A stretch of DNA of 64,000 nt from Cymodocea nodosa. Its lineage: Eukaryota > Streptophyta > Magnoliopsida > Alismatales > Cymodoceaceae. The stretch is taken from contig CM072335.1 in the NCBI GenBank assembly GCA_036874045.1, positions 20,777,501-20,841,500 on the forward strand, read 5' to 3'. Positions 41,679-53,199 of this stretch are shown here, one piece after another. The position numbers and the translations under genes are program-made. Numbering within the stretch: position 1 is the stretch's first letter; each line of letters starts with the position of its first letter. The notes under the pieces are model-generated. The model saw only the letters and a list, made by a program, of their open reading frames with translations, made no database searches and was not told the DNA's origin.

Positions 41679-42419
41679 TAGCATTTTTATGAAAATACTT
41701 CTAATTTATTTATTTTTTTAAATTCGATTTCCACGTTCACCAATTAACATTGCTTTAAGAAAGTATTTGATTTAGTCTTCTAACCATTAGGCCCTTACGG
41801 CAAAGATGATAAAAAGAGTTGATTAATCTAATAACACCTTTCCACCCCGCCCCCACTTTGAACGTGTCAGGAGGTGAAACGTCGGTGAATCGAACAACTG
41901 ATTAAGATTAACTGCGTCCGTAAGATTTTGTCGACAAGAATCTTGAAGTGGATTGGTAGTTGCTTCGCTACCGCAGTCGAATGCGATGAAGCTGTGTGCG
42001 CTCCCTTTGTAAGTGTAAGAACGCATGTACGAAGATAAAATAGAAAATTGTCATACCATGCCATAAACAAGAGTTCCTGTCAGATGAGGTTGCTTGGTGT
42101 TTTTCGTAAAATTTTAAAACGTTTTTGCTTTTTTTTTTTTTTTTTTTTTTTCAAAAATGTTGGAGGGCAATTTTGTAATTTTTTCTTTTTCAAATTTATA
42201 ACAATTGGATATCATTTATGACTATTATTTTTAATTAAGATGTATCATTGCCGTATCACCTACCTTCCCACAAGAGTATACCTTAGGCCATTATTTTGTA
42301 TATATTCACAAAAGTTATTCAGCAGGGTGGTACAAAGTTTCTTAACTTCTTTTAACATGGGACGGACATTTTTGGTCCTGAATGCCCATGACTAGGGCTG
42401 CATTGCAGCTCTCTAGTTT
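41679..42419. other. Intergenic sequence with GC-richer patch and T tract
   Basis: The segment 41,830-42,070 is richer in G, C and CG than its neighbours and is open in two overlapping minus-strand frames (about 67 codons each). I do not recognise the product; it may be a gene or repeat fragment. A 24-base T run follows at about 42,128-42,151. Confidence 0.35.
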
Positions 42420-43500
42420 CCAAATGCCAAAGGAGCTGGGAGTTTTGAGTTAAAAAAGGATGTCATCAAATAGGATGAATAATCTTCTTCGTCGGATCTC
42501 CGAGCATTATTAGCTCAAGTTGGTTACCGTGGCCCTAGTTAGAAGTTGGATGGAAACCAAAACTTGAAAGCTCTTCGAAAGATCTATGGTAAAAGCTAGC
42601 CAGAGCTGAGAGAGTTATCTTAGGCCAAAACAATTTCGACCACTTCATATGTGGATCTGATGTCAAAGATATTCCAAATTTGCTTTAGGAGCTTGACCTA
42701 AATTCCATGGGTCAAACAACACCACCTAGGCCATCTTGTTCTTTGCCTTTACATGCCTCACTCCAACTAATTAGGTTAGATGAATTCCTGAGCCAAACAT
42801 TTCCATTCTCCCCCCCCCCACTCCACAAGAATCTTTTCCTAACCTTGCCTATTATTTCCATTCTAACTCTAGCGGGATAATATTAAGTACTGCATTACCA
42901 AAAAAGAACTCTAATAGGATAATAGGTGGCAGTAGCACCCAACACAAAGTTTTACTAATTAAAGTCACCTACCCCTAGAGAAAGAGGTTTTTGCCTTTTC
43001 AATTTTTTGTCGCCTTGTCCATGTTTTGCGTCCCATCTTTGAAGGAGGCTTGTTTAGGCGCAGGTGGAGTCCTGAATATCTAATAGGAAAATCGGCCCGC
43101 TATGGCACTCTATTATTCTACGCTAACTTTAGTTTCTTGGGCCACATTTAATTTGAAAGTGGGAGATTAATCTTTTCCGATTGATATGATATTCCTCCGG
43201 CCCAGGGAACAGAAGTGTATCATTGGTATACCCAACGTTCCACGAATCTGGACCACCATTAGGCAACTTGATACCATTTAATAGATGATAGTTTTCTTTT
43301 GCTACACGTTAACATTTGGTTTAATACGTGGGTAACCATAATGAATAGCAAAGAGACATAGTGAAGTCCACTGAAAGAATCCCTTTTGAGGTTCCATCCG
43401 TGTGTAGGATGAAGGAGGCAGTCTCGATATGCATGTTTTAGATCCCTTTGAGATTTATTTATTTCCATATTCAAAAACTTTCCAATTTTCATTACCAAAA
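42420..43500 (-). mobile_element. L1-type LINE relic, reverse transcriptase and downstream domain
   Basis: On the minus strand, drifting frames give L1 reverse transcriptase segments. LFIMVTHVLNQMLTC and KWYQVA lie at about 43,255-43,350. GYTNDTLLFPGPEEYHINR at about 43,175-43,235 is the (F)ADD catalytic-box region, with the first Asp replaced by Asn. A GRVTLI-like segment lies at about 42,960. A WSEACKGKEQ segment with G-L-G motifs at about 42,690-42,780 corresponds to the post-RT region of L1. Much is deleted or frameshifted and no endonuclease is seen. The catalytic change and the many breaks mark a long-dead copy. Confidence 0.72.
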
Positions 43501-46500
43501 ATACCTTACGAAAAACTATTTTTGTCGTTATTGTATTAATTTTGAAGATTTCGTTGACGTGAGGTCTAGGTTGTGCAAGTGTCAGGTAGGCTTGAAGGGT
43601 CTCTTCCCAATTAACCCAACTTAGCCTACATTCCTTCCTACGTGTATCTTTAGAACTTATTAAAAATTTGTTTGAATGATTTACGAACTTTCAAAATATT
43701 ACAAACCTAATTTGAACAACATACTTGTTTTATTTAATATCATATTATTTTTCATGTAGTTAATATGTGCCAACATAGGGATGCAATTTTCATACCAATT
43801 CAAGCATTTCCCTTTTCAACTAAATCAAATTAGGTATGAAAAGTTTCTTAAGGACTGTTTTGTTAGGGATAAGATCGTTGGCTATCATAATAATGACTCA
43901 AAACAGCATTGGCACTACCTTAATGTGTCTAATAACAAAAGCAATATGTATAGATCGAAGTCCTTGAAGAATGGAGGTAGAAGAGTTAGAGATCACACAA
44001 ACATCAACACACACAGGATTTACATGATTTAGTTAATTAATTACCTATGTCTATGGTACTATTAGCTCTCTCTCTCTCTCTCTCTCTATCATTCTTAGTG
44101 GTTGCAAGCACTTGGAGATATGTTGTAATTGTTCTACACCTTACAATTAAGGTTACACAACCATATATAGACAATGCAATAAGACAATAACCCATACATC
44201 AAAATTACACGTATACGTTTTTACGATGTAACATTTAATTGAACAACACAAACTTATGAAAATGTAACGCTAAGCCCTTTGAGCCATGATGGACACTAGT
44301 CCAAACCTTCTATCTCCTTTGGATACTTATGCTTTTAACTTATTGAATTAGACTAAAGTACTTCACCGTAACTTTGAATAGTTACTGTATCACCTTCAGG
44401 CACTAAATTGAATTACCAATCAGAGTCTTTTACCTTATCTACTATTCTATCACTTTCAAATACTTAGTCCTTTATTGTTTGTGCTTCGCCATCTTTAGTT
44501 CATCAACTTCTCCACATGAGAAACATAGCTTCCATGTGATCAAAATTCATGGAGTTAGTGATAACTCTACAACTTTCCATGTTAACCCAATGACCTTTCT
44601 CATTGTGTTAAGTAGTTGTGACAGACCTTTGACAATAACTCGCCAACTACAACACTTGCTAGTGGTCCAACTCTCTTAGTCACTTAACATTGGTTGTTCC
44701 TCCTATCTTTCTGCAAGTAACCTATGGCTCTTCCATGTCTTGCATATATTTAGGTCTTTAGCTACATTTGAACTCTTGTCATTTAGCAAACTTGTAAGGA
44801 CTTGTGGTGGCTTGACTTTTAAAATTTTTAACGTTTGTACACAACTAAAAGTAATGGAAATTATTTTTTTTTTTTTGACACTTTCCATGGCACGTCCTTT
44901 ACACATGTAGGGATTTTTTGATCCTCGATGGAAATACTTAAAAAATCCTAAAAAGTGACACATGTAAGAGGTTGATTACTTGGTATGTTTGTCATTCATG
45001 TTAACGATTTATGTTTTAATTGACCAACCTCTCCCCTCTATCTATTATTAGCTATTCATGTCAAAAAGTATGGTGGGGTGAGAAGCTTCCGTGTAAATTT
45101 TAATATACTCTTTATAGAAATAGTACATCGATTATATAAATAATTGTGGACATTTAATCAAGTTTGATATATTATTTACAAAATTTTGTAAATAATTATA
45201 AACATAGAACTAAATTTAGTATATCTTTTACAAATATGATGTACCATTTTTTAAAATAATTTGAGATAATATTTCATCAAATGATACGTCAAAATTTTAA
45301 AATTCTTTTACGTTATGATGGAACACAAAATATATATATATTTTTTTTATTTCTCATTAATTCCCTTACTTTCTTAAATTTTCTTTTTATCATTATTTAG
45401 GTGCACAATTTGTAAAAAAGAAAAGAAGAAGAAAGAACATAGACACCCCTTAGTCTATGGTATACTTAGATAATTAGGAATTCTATTGTTAATGGTTATG
45501 TTTTTCCATAGAATACAAACTTTTTTCTTTTGTTAGGAAAAAAAAAGAAGAAAAAAAAAGAAAAAGTGAAGGCCAGGGTTGGTTAGATAATTAAGAGTCT
45601 TTATTACCAAAAAAACAAGATAATTAAGAGTCTTTGTCGTTAAAATATTAAATTCGTACCTGGCACAAGTCATTCAGTAGCAGGATAAGTTACGTACCCA
45701 CAATTTCCCTGTGCGTCGGAAACAACCGTCCGTCATCATTGATCACCCACATCCCCCTACAGGAACCATCGAATCCCGCGTTTCAAGAGTAGCGGCTATA
45801 ATTAAGTTCGCTAATCAAAGTCTGATGCCACCGCATGTGGACGGGACCGATGGAGACAAAAATTGACAACTGACATGTGGGATGCGGTCAACAAAATGCT
45901 TAAAATATTGACGACTTGCGCCCCGACATGGTGCTGTGCTCTGCTTTATTGTCTATGCCTCATTGGTCCTGGGCGATCTGCCATGGGTCCCACACGACTG
46001 TAATTAATCTTGTTCATTAATCTATAATCTGTAATCATTCAGTTAATTAGAAGTTATAGCATGTGTGCTTCTTCTTGATGGTCTAAGTTAACGAAAGTTT
46101 AAATACCATCTTATCTCACCCGTCAATCCCGCCGATTTGACCTCTCATGGTAAAGGGTCGAAGTAAGGTGTATATACTTATTTTCACCTTTTATTTTAAT
46201 AGATAAAAAGATATGTATAAATTAATAGTTTAAAACGTAAATAAATGACAAAGTAAAAGAAGAAGAAGAAGAAGGGTTCAAATTCTTGCTCAGATTAACC
46301 AGAACAAGATAAAAGTAAATTAACAGTGAACACAAACTTCACACTAGCTAGCTTGAATCCACGGCCTTTGTTGATGGTAAGAAATTTTCACCACTTGAGG
46401 ACAACAAAATACGACAGTGTAACTCTGCGCTATCTTAGCGGTGTTACTGCATGATTTATTATCTATCTTTAATTGCATAAATTTTTACGTTATATTAATA

Positions 46501-47139
46501 TGTCAAATGCGAGATTATGAATAGGTAATTAAGATATATGATGTATATATACTATGACTAGCAAAAAATTATCTTAATGAATGTGAATTTCTACGAACCT
46601 AATTGTCAATTATCCAAGTCCGAGTGAAAGAAGCCGTCAAAGTATCAACATCTAGGTCTAATGGTCCACAGATCATGCCAAGAACAATGGTCACTCATCA
46701 TGGAGGGGAATCTACTTTTCTGCACGAAAAAGGGTACGCTTGCTGATGTCGATTTTTTTTTCAACTAAAAATTTGATAATTATTTATATATCATCTAAAA
46801 ATACATGTTTATTTGTATGCTATTAAGAAATTATGACTCTTATGAGAATATCCTCATGGTTAAATATCGTTAAAAAAAATGAATCTGACATCTACCAAGT
46901 CAAGAAATAAAAAGTAACTTTCGTTAAGTCCTTGTTAATTAATTTATAAACTGTTGTTAGTGAGATGCTGAGGATATCAAAGTGAAATGAAATTGTTTTT
47001 AATGGCATACAAATAAATATAAATTTGTGAATGAAATATAAGTAAGTACTTATTAAATTTTTTTGCCGACATCCAAGTAAAAATATCTAGAACGATGACG
47101 AAGTAAGAGGAGATGATAGGCATTTTGCTAAAATACTTG
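43501..47139. other. Intergenic sequence without recognisable gene
   Basis: No coding exon or RNA gene is supported. Items seen are a possible decayed LTR at about 43,960-44,220 (ACACAGGATTTACATGATTTAG words), a (CT)n microsatellite at 44,066-44,087, poly-A and GAA-rich patches at 45,415-45,570 and 46,258-46,275, and a moderately GC-rich unique-looking stretch at 45,690-46,010. Several short ORFs (for example 43,781-44,032) show no family features. Confidence 0.5.
44066..44087. repeat. (CT)n microsatellite
   Basis: An uninterrupted CT dinucleotide run of about 11 units. Confidence 0.95.
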
Positions 47140-47640
47140 ATCAATCCATTCTATCATACAGCAACTTGTGAAGGCTTAAGAGCATTAAAAGGCCAGGCAT
47201 GATCAACGTTGTCAAAAAGCAAAATTCGCTACCAAGGACCTAGTTTGGATGCATTTGGGAAAGCAACAATTGCGAGGTAATTTACATAAAATTAAGCCTT
47301 TAAGGTATGATTATTTCTGTATCATCAAAACCATTAGGGAGAAGGCGTGCCAAATGGAGTTGCCACCTTATATGTCTTTTTACTCAATTGTCTATAGTCT
47401 TTTAAGTCATCACTTTTAGGTGATGATCTTGTTCCCGACCCACCACCAGTTAATGATCTCCATGTGGCGAAGGATCAAGTCCCTGGCGAAGACACGACTC
47501 TAACACCAAGGACTATATCCATAAAGAAGGAGAACATGGGTGGCATATTGCTCATTATATTCTCACGAGGCAAAGGGAGTTTATTCTCGGTCAATTTTTT
47601 TCTAGCAAGGGGGAGTTTATGTCTTTAGAATTGGTGAATG
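47140..47640 (+). mobile_element. Ty3/gypsy integrase C-terminal fragment
   Basis: The + strand reads as the tail of a plant gypsy integrase. It has LKARHDQ (about 47,185), then KAKFATKDLVWMHLGKQQLR (47,218-47,277), KPLRYDYFCIIKTI (47,298-47,340) and QMELPPYMSFYSIV (47,350-47,392), followed by a downstream acidic DDLVPDPPPVNDL segment (about 47,425-47,460). These match the DQVWLHL, LKPLRYGPF and LPPYM..YSVVNVENL motifs of that family. Only this end is present, without LTR or reverse transcriptase. It is broken and old. It ends about 0.5 kb before the MIR156 promoter. Confidence 0.72.
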
Positions 47641-48169
47641 TCTAACACCTTAATGTTGTAATGTTTTGTACCATATTTGATTAATGTATATTTGCTTTTA
47701 TTAAAATCTCTTTATATGAAGATAATTATTATTTTCAAATATTACAAAAAAATATATATATATATATATAAATCATTTATGTAGAAGGTAATTATTATTT
47801 TCAATATTAGAAGATGAAAACACCTTAAGGAAATCAAGAGTTGCCAAAGATGGCAGTGACGGTAACTGATTCTCCAAAATGAAATGGCATTTTTACATTA
47901 AAATTGTTCATATTTGACATGTTTACCGTATGCATTTCAAGGCTCGTAGTATGATAGGATGAGATATATATATATATACAGGCTCACACTTTAAACGTGA
48001 AAACTATTTAAAACCAATTGTCTCCTGTCCAAGTTTTCTCTTCTGTAAAAGAAAAACTTCTACTTTACTAAAAAAAGAAGAAGAAGAAGAAGAAGAAGAA
48101 GAAAAACTTCTATTTTTTAACGTTATTAAGTAGATTTAAAATTAAAATAATGCAGTCATCACTATAAAT
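47641..48169. other. Intergenic sequence with simple repeats
   Basis: No gene is seen. A (TA)n run lies at about 47,752-47,770, another at 47,965-47,979, and a (GAA)n run of about nine units at 48,076-48,103. Confidence 0.7.
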
Positions 48170-48760
48170 TGGATGATGACTATCTGCACGGTAAATAAAC
48201 ATGCCAACAAAAATTTCCAGGAAGAAATGGTCGTCGACCCTGCCGGTGGCGAAGGAATCGCCTACATCCAACGGCCGGCCCCGGGTGGAAATATCAAGGT
48301 GGAAGGACGCATCTCCAGTGGCCAAGGTACCCCCGACGTACTGCCAGCAACGGTGGAGTCCCGTCACCTCCGCTCCCCCTCACGGCAGGCAGACCACATG
48401 CATCGCTCCTCCACAGCTTGACACGTGCCCCTCGCCCTTCTGCGATCTTCCTCTTTAAATTTGCCAGTGGCTGCGACTCAACAGTACCCCCCCCCACCCT
48501 GCTCTCAGGGCTTACATATGCTCCCCCCCCCTTCAGTCTTCTCTTCCCCCCTCCCCCCCCACGCCTCTCCACTTCACGCAGGTCATCGTTCCGATCTCTG
48601 TTTCTCTCTCTTCTTCGGGGAAGGAATCAGCCCTAGACCCTGAAATTGCCTTATTTGGTTCTTCTCGAGAAAGCCTTAACTTGCTGCTGCTGCTGCTGCA
48701 ACAGTAGCGTAGATCTGATTCTGACCTGCTCTTTAAATAGATTCCTTCTGGCATTTTCCC
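48170..48760 (+). promoter_or_regulatory. MIR156 promoter and leader
   Basis: Base composition changes sharply from AT-rich to GC-rich at about 48,220. The segment contains a palindromic G-box CACGTG at 48,422-48,427 (within GACACGTGCC) and two GTAC motifs at about 48,327 and 48,338, the core bound by SPL proteins. TATA-like TTTAAATT lies at 48,453 and TTTAAATA at 48,732. A C/T-rich leader (48,480-48,620) is typical of plant 5' untranslated regions, and a (CTG)n run lies at 48,683-48,699. PIF proteins binding G-boxes of MIR156 genes and SPL feedback on MIR156 are known in Arabidopsis; that they act here is inference. The transcription start was not determined. Confidence 0.6.
48422..48427. 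promoter_or_regulatory. G-box CACGTG
   Basis: A perfect palindromic G-box in the context GACACGTGCC, about 440 bp upstream of the MIR156 hairpin. It could bind bHLH (PIF) or bZIP proteins. Confidence 0.55.
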
Positions 48761-48860
48761 TTTGTATATGGGGACGAAAAAGGGAAAACAAAGAAACTGC
48801 ACACAAACTTCTCCGATTCGTTCTTGCCATGTACGTATTCATCCACCCATTGCGAAGAAG

Positions 48861-49010
48861 ATGGGGGCAGTGACGGTTGCAGTGTTAGGATGCCACTGAC
48901 AGAAGAGAGTGAGCACACCCCGGCAATTTCACAAGCTTATGTGAAGTTCCCGCCGCGTGCTCACTTCTCTTTCTGTCAGTTACTTCCGGTGGCCGTGCCG
49001 TGGCTCCCAT
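48861..49010 (+). ncRNA. MIR156: MIR156 precursor hairpin
   Basis: The 5' arm contains TGACAGAAGAGAGTGAGCAC (48,897-48,916), identical to canonical plant miR156. The 3' arm contains GTGCTCACTTCTCTTTCTGTCA (48,957-48,978 or so), the usual star sequence, which pairs with it leaving two bulged A positions. The loop is about 40 nt and the lower stem continues outward (ATGGGGGC at 48,861 with GCTCCCAT at 49,003-49,010). miR156 directs cleavage and repression of SPL transcription-factor mRNAs and keeps plants in the juvenile phase. In plants it is processed by DCL1 in the nucleus and loaded into AGO1. The ORFs overlapping the hairpin are incidental. The precursor looks intact, so the gene is probably functional. 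Confidence 0.95.
48897..48916 (+). ncRNA. miR156: Mature miR156
   Basis: The 20-nt sequence is the miR156a/b/c-type form known across land plants, starting with U as AGO1 prefers. Confidence 0.95.
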
Positions 49011-49371
49011 TCGCTGGTGTCACCTCCCCTTCCTTCCTTTTCCTCGTGCTTACTATTTGTCCCAATTATTTTGCATCCTTTTGTGGGATGTCTTTTAGGC
49101 AAATTGCTTGCAGGAATGAGTCGGTGCTGCTTATCTGGGTTTGTGATACTCATCGGACTTCGATCCCACTTCTCTTTCTGTCAGTTACTTCCGGTGGCCG
49201 TGCCGTGGCTCCCATTCGCTGGTGTCACCTCCCCTTCCTTCCTTTTCCTCGTGCTTACTATTTGTCCCAATTATTTTGCATCCTTTTGTGGGATGTCTTT
49301 TAGGCAAATTGCTTGCAGGAATGAGTCGGTGCTGCTTATCTGGGTTTGTGATACTCATCGGACTTCGATCC
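48962..49371 (+). repeat. Perfect 205-bp tandem duplication starting in the miR156* arm
   Basis: Copy 1 (48,962-49,166) and copy 2 (49,167-49,371) are identical as far as I can read them. The unit begins CACTTCTCTTTCTGTCAG, within the star arm, and ends GACTTCGATCC. Copy 2 therefore brings a second, slightly shortened star arm (49,167-49,184) without the preceding GTGCT, as well as a second copy of the lower-stem partner GCTCCCAT. Perfect identity implies a very recent event or an assembly duplication. Confidence 0.93.
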
Positions 49372-50705
49372 CCGTGCGCTTCATGCACATCCCAGCAAAC
49401 CTTATCGACAAATCCAACTCGATCTCAGGCTCGGTTTCCGGAGAAGAAGCGGATGCCGTATTCGAGAGAGGACCAATGAGAACACCATACTGACCGGAAT
49501 GATGCATGTCGCTGTAGCAATGGCTGCCGCTGCCGCAGCCGCCGCCGCTGCTGTTCCTTCTTGTCAAATATACACATACAAATATTTATTCCCATGGAAA
49601 ATCTTTGGTTAACGTAGTTTGCTTTTGTTGTCGTTACCAAAAAAAAAAAAATGTTTGCTTGCGTTGTGATCCATATAACTAACTGCCTCCCGTGGTAAAA
49701 AGCAGACGAGGGCAAGTAGCCTAATGTGCATATGTTGGAGTCTTGGAGATGAGGGCAGACGGCACGCCCTCTTTCCATCTGCAACGAGTGAAGGTTTAAA
49801 CAGAAGGGACGGCGTCTCTTTTGACTGGTTAAAACTCTTTTTCTTTGCTTTTTCTCCTTCTTCCTTCTTGTTCTTTTGGCACCAGTGCACACTGTTGCTT
49901 TCCCTCTCACCTTTGATCTCTTTCCTCTGGCTGAACCTTGATTTTTAAGTTGACAAGATTAGATAGATGATGGATCTCAAGTAGCCAAACGGTTGGTTTT
50001 GAGTTTTATTGCTATTCTATTGAATCAGTATCTTCCGGCTCACTCTTCTGCGACAAAAAGACAAACAAAAGACCCACTTCTGTGCTCTTTCTGCGGTTGG
50101 TCAAGCTAGAGGATGGAAAGATGGGTCATATGAATTCCAAGAGGGAGAGGAGAGAGATGGGTCGTATCTTGTTTAATCCACTGGTGTTTTGGAGTTTCTT
50201 TTTCTTTTCATTTTCCCTAATCTATGATCATTACAAGTTCATTCCTTCTGCAGGTTAGACCTATTATGTGGATTTTATCGACCATGAAATGTAACCCAAG
50301 GTTCGTCTTCCACTGGTGGGTGGATAAGGACGTCCCTCCGACTCTCCACTTCGCTTGTTTGCTGGACATAGTTTTAGTACCATCTACCTTTCTCTCTTTA
50401 AGGTTGGTATGTATTCCTCCTTAGAATGCCCTCTAGCTTTCAGACTTCTGTTGCTCATCATTCTCTTCCTCCAGTAAACACTCTCAGGATTCTGACCGGT
50501 ATTTCATTGGCAAAAGTTACCATTCTCCCAGAAAGCTATCGTCCATTTTCATCAAGCGAAGTAATTTTCATTCCTCCTTGCATTTACTGGTTCTTCCATA
50601 ATCTCTGTATATGATTGTATTATGTGTATTTGAGCTTTGTTTTTGTCATGTAAAAGTGCTACCCGGTACCTTTTCCTGTGCTGCAGTTGTCAACCTAGCA
50701 TCCTT
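49372..50705 (+). other. Downstream part of the MIR156 transcription unit or intergenic
   Basis: No protein gene is supported. A GCN-rich run (GCTGCCGCTGCCGCAGCC) lies at about 49,520-49,555 and a poly-A tract at about 49,639. Plant MIR156 primary transcripts often extend and splice over several hundred bases beyond the hairpin, so part of this may be transcribed. Confidence 0.35.
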
Positions 50706-51110
50706 TTCACATTGCCACTGTTGGCCAAGTGCATGGGATTAAACCTTGAGGTATATCTCACCTTCTTTTTTATGATCAGCTTCTTGTTATGATTTCCAGT
50801 TAAGCTTCTCATCAAATACAGGACTGTGCACTTTTTCTGTTATTATGAAAAAATTTTAGTTCGATGATTAAATGAAGCAAGGGGAATTTTTTAATTATTT
50901 TTTTTGATCTTCACATTGCCACTGTTGGTCGAGTGCATGGGATTAAACCTTGAGGTATGTCACCTCCTTTTTTATGATCAGCTTCTTGGTATGATTTCTA
51001 TTTAAGCTACTCATCATATACAGATTATGAAAAATTTTAGTTCAATAATTAAATTAAATGAGGCAAGGGGAATTTTTTTAATTAATTTTTTTGATTTAAA
51101 TTAACCGGGA
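50706..51110. repeat. Diverged 204-bp tandem duplication
   Basis: TTCACATTGCCACTGTTGG starts at 50,706 and again at 50,910, and similarity runs to the AAGGGGAATTTTTT words near 50,880 and 51,066. Copy 2 has a gap of about 19 bp plus small insertions. Identity is roughly 85-90 %. It is non-coding. Confidence 0.8.
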
Positions 51111-53199
51111 TACAAAATCGTTGACAAGACTTTTACTGAAGACTGAGGCTTAGTTACGCTCTATGCTGATTTAACCGTCATTTGTTCTATTGTGCTAATC
51201 CAGCACACATAGTTGAGTGGTTTCGCGGACAATTTGTGGGGCTTGGCATAAATACTTGCTACAAAATCTTAAAGTGCGCCCCAATCGTAGTTGAAGTATA
51301 CAACCGTGAGTTATTAGTTATGTCAGGTTCACACCTTTGATGCTTTCTCCAAGCTATATATTGCTCCATTAATATGTTAGTATGTGACTATTCTAGTGAT
51401 ACCTTTTTTTTCCTTATAAATTACATGAGAGGGTGAAATTGTCCGTGTAATTTTTATTAGTGGAGGATTATAAAATTTTTACTCAAATTAAATAATTATT
51501 GATCTTTGATCTCAAGTTATTAAAAGTTGACACATTTTGTTAAATTTTAGCCATTAATTTTTAAATGAAAACAATAATAAATATAACTTAGATTAAATTG
51601 AAACTTTAATTCATGGTAGATTATGCCATAGATTAACTAATTATATAATTATTTAATATTTTGGAAATAAAAAGGTACCGCCTCCAATAACACTTTGCTG
51701 ATTGATGAGTCTATTTACATTAGATATGAGATTTTGAATGATGAAGATTCAAGTGTCAAATTATATCAATTTTCTTTTCTAAAATTTTATTATAATTTAT
51801 TTCATAATTTTGATCTTCTTAAATTGGTTAATATCCTTTATGCAACCATTTTGGTAGGAACCTCATGTTAGAAAATGAAATTGAGTTGGTAATATGTTCA
51901 TAGAAAATGATTATTTTAAGTTGAATAATTAATAAAGTAACTTCATTTATTTAAGCTATTCTAGTGTCTTGATTGCAAGATCAATATCATTGATTCTCTT
52001 GTTAAGATAAGTTCTTAAAAATTGTTATCCATAATTTGATGATGAAGCAACATCTTTTTCATATACTATTAGGAACTTAGATATTCAAAGAAAGCACTAA
52101 CATTCAGCAAGAAACATGTTTTTTGATTCATTGAAATCTCAAGTTCAAATCCATTGAGATGTCTTGTTTTTCTATCCAATGGAACTTATAAAATATGTAC
52201 AATTTATTTAATAATGTTTTTATGCACAATTTTTTGGTGCATTAGAATGCATGTTTGAATCACCTTGTGTTTTCTTGAGTTTTGTGACAAGTTAATGGTT
52301 TGCTAAATTCCTTCTTGTGCTTGATGAGCCTTCCAATGTTGGTAGAGGTTTAGTAGGAATAAGGGCCAACCTTCTTAAGTTTGAAATTTTTTTATTCAAT
52401 GGATTAAGTGATTTGGAAGAGTAGGGAACAAATGTGGAGTGGTTGCTAGGGTTTCATCAAACCTCAATGCAAGTTTGGTTAATGATAGCAATGATTAACT
52501 TACAAAATAATGTAACAAATTAATTCAAGACCTTTAAGAATAGCTAGGAAAATGAAGAGGGGGGAGAATTCATGAGGCTTTGATTGCTTGCTTCTAGACA
52601 TTAAAACTAATTGACTACCAAAAGGAGCTCTTTAAGTTATAACAATTAACTTAGTGGTGAATGCAACACCATCATTGTTGGATTAACTCTCTTTTCTAAG
52701 GATGAGTGAGAAAAGAAGAGAAAACATTAAGTTCTTATCTAACTTAATTTGAAGTGTAAATTAGGAAATACTTAAGTACCAGTGCAGATGACTCCTATAT
52801 TATGTAGGGCTTGGTCTATGAATCTTAAGTGGAAGTGTTTTGAGTATGTATGGGGAAGGTATTAGAAGCTTTATATGTTTGAATCATTTAACCTATCAAT
52901 TATCCCTATCATGCAAAAAGTTGCCAAACGTGCACAAGGGTGTGTGTGTGTGTTGACTAAAGCCAAGTATAAGCTTATGTGCAAATAAGAGAGGTGATGA
53001 GAAGAGTGATCCACATTAGATGAAATTAGAGGAGAGTGAAATGAAAAGATGAGATGGGGAGACCTAAATAGGTTAGATAAAGGGGGGTGATAAGTTGTAC
53101 ATAAATTTTCCATTCAAATGTAGATATGAAGGGAAATGATCTAAGTGCAACTAATGGTGACCTAGCCATAGTGTATATATGGCTAGTTAATCTAACAAG
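51111..53199. other. AT-rich intergenic or decayed LTR sequence
   Basis: No gene is recognised. From about 52,400 the style (GGATTAAGTGATTTGG-type words and GA-rich patches) resembles the LTR-like sequence at 59,300-60,411, so the outer gypsy LTR may start somewhere here. A (GT)n run lies at 52,940-52,953. Confidence 0.35.

Noticed and set aside
41823-42070. Candidate exon with two overlapping 67-codon frames
   Set aside because: Composition is gene-like, but there is no recognised domain, no supporting splice partner and two equally plausible frames. Noted as a GC-richer patch only.
48110-48910. Many short ORFs on both strands upstream of the hairpin
   Set aside because: GC-rich promoter and C/T-rich leader sequence is open in several frames at once; none shows codon preference, splice structure or a known domain.
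48824-49493. Overlapping ORFs of 159 and 178 codons
   Set aside because: They overlap the MIR156 hairpin and the 205-bp duplication, contain the duplicated peptide twice and have no family resemblance. They are by-products of the duplication in GC-rich non-coding RNA sequence.
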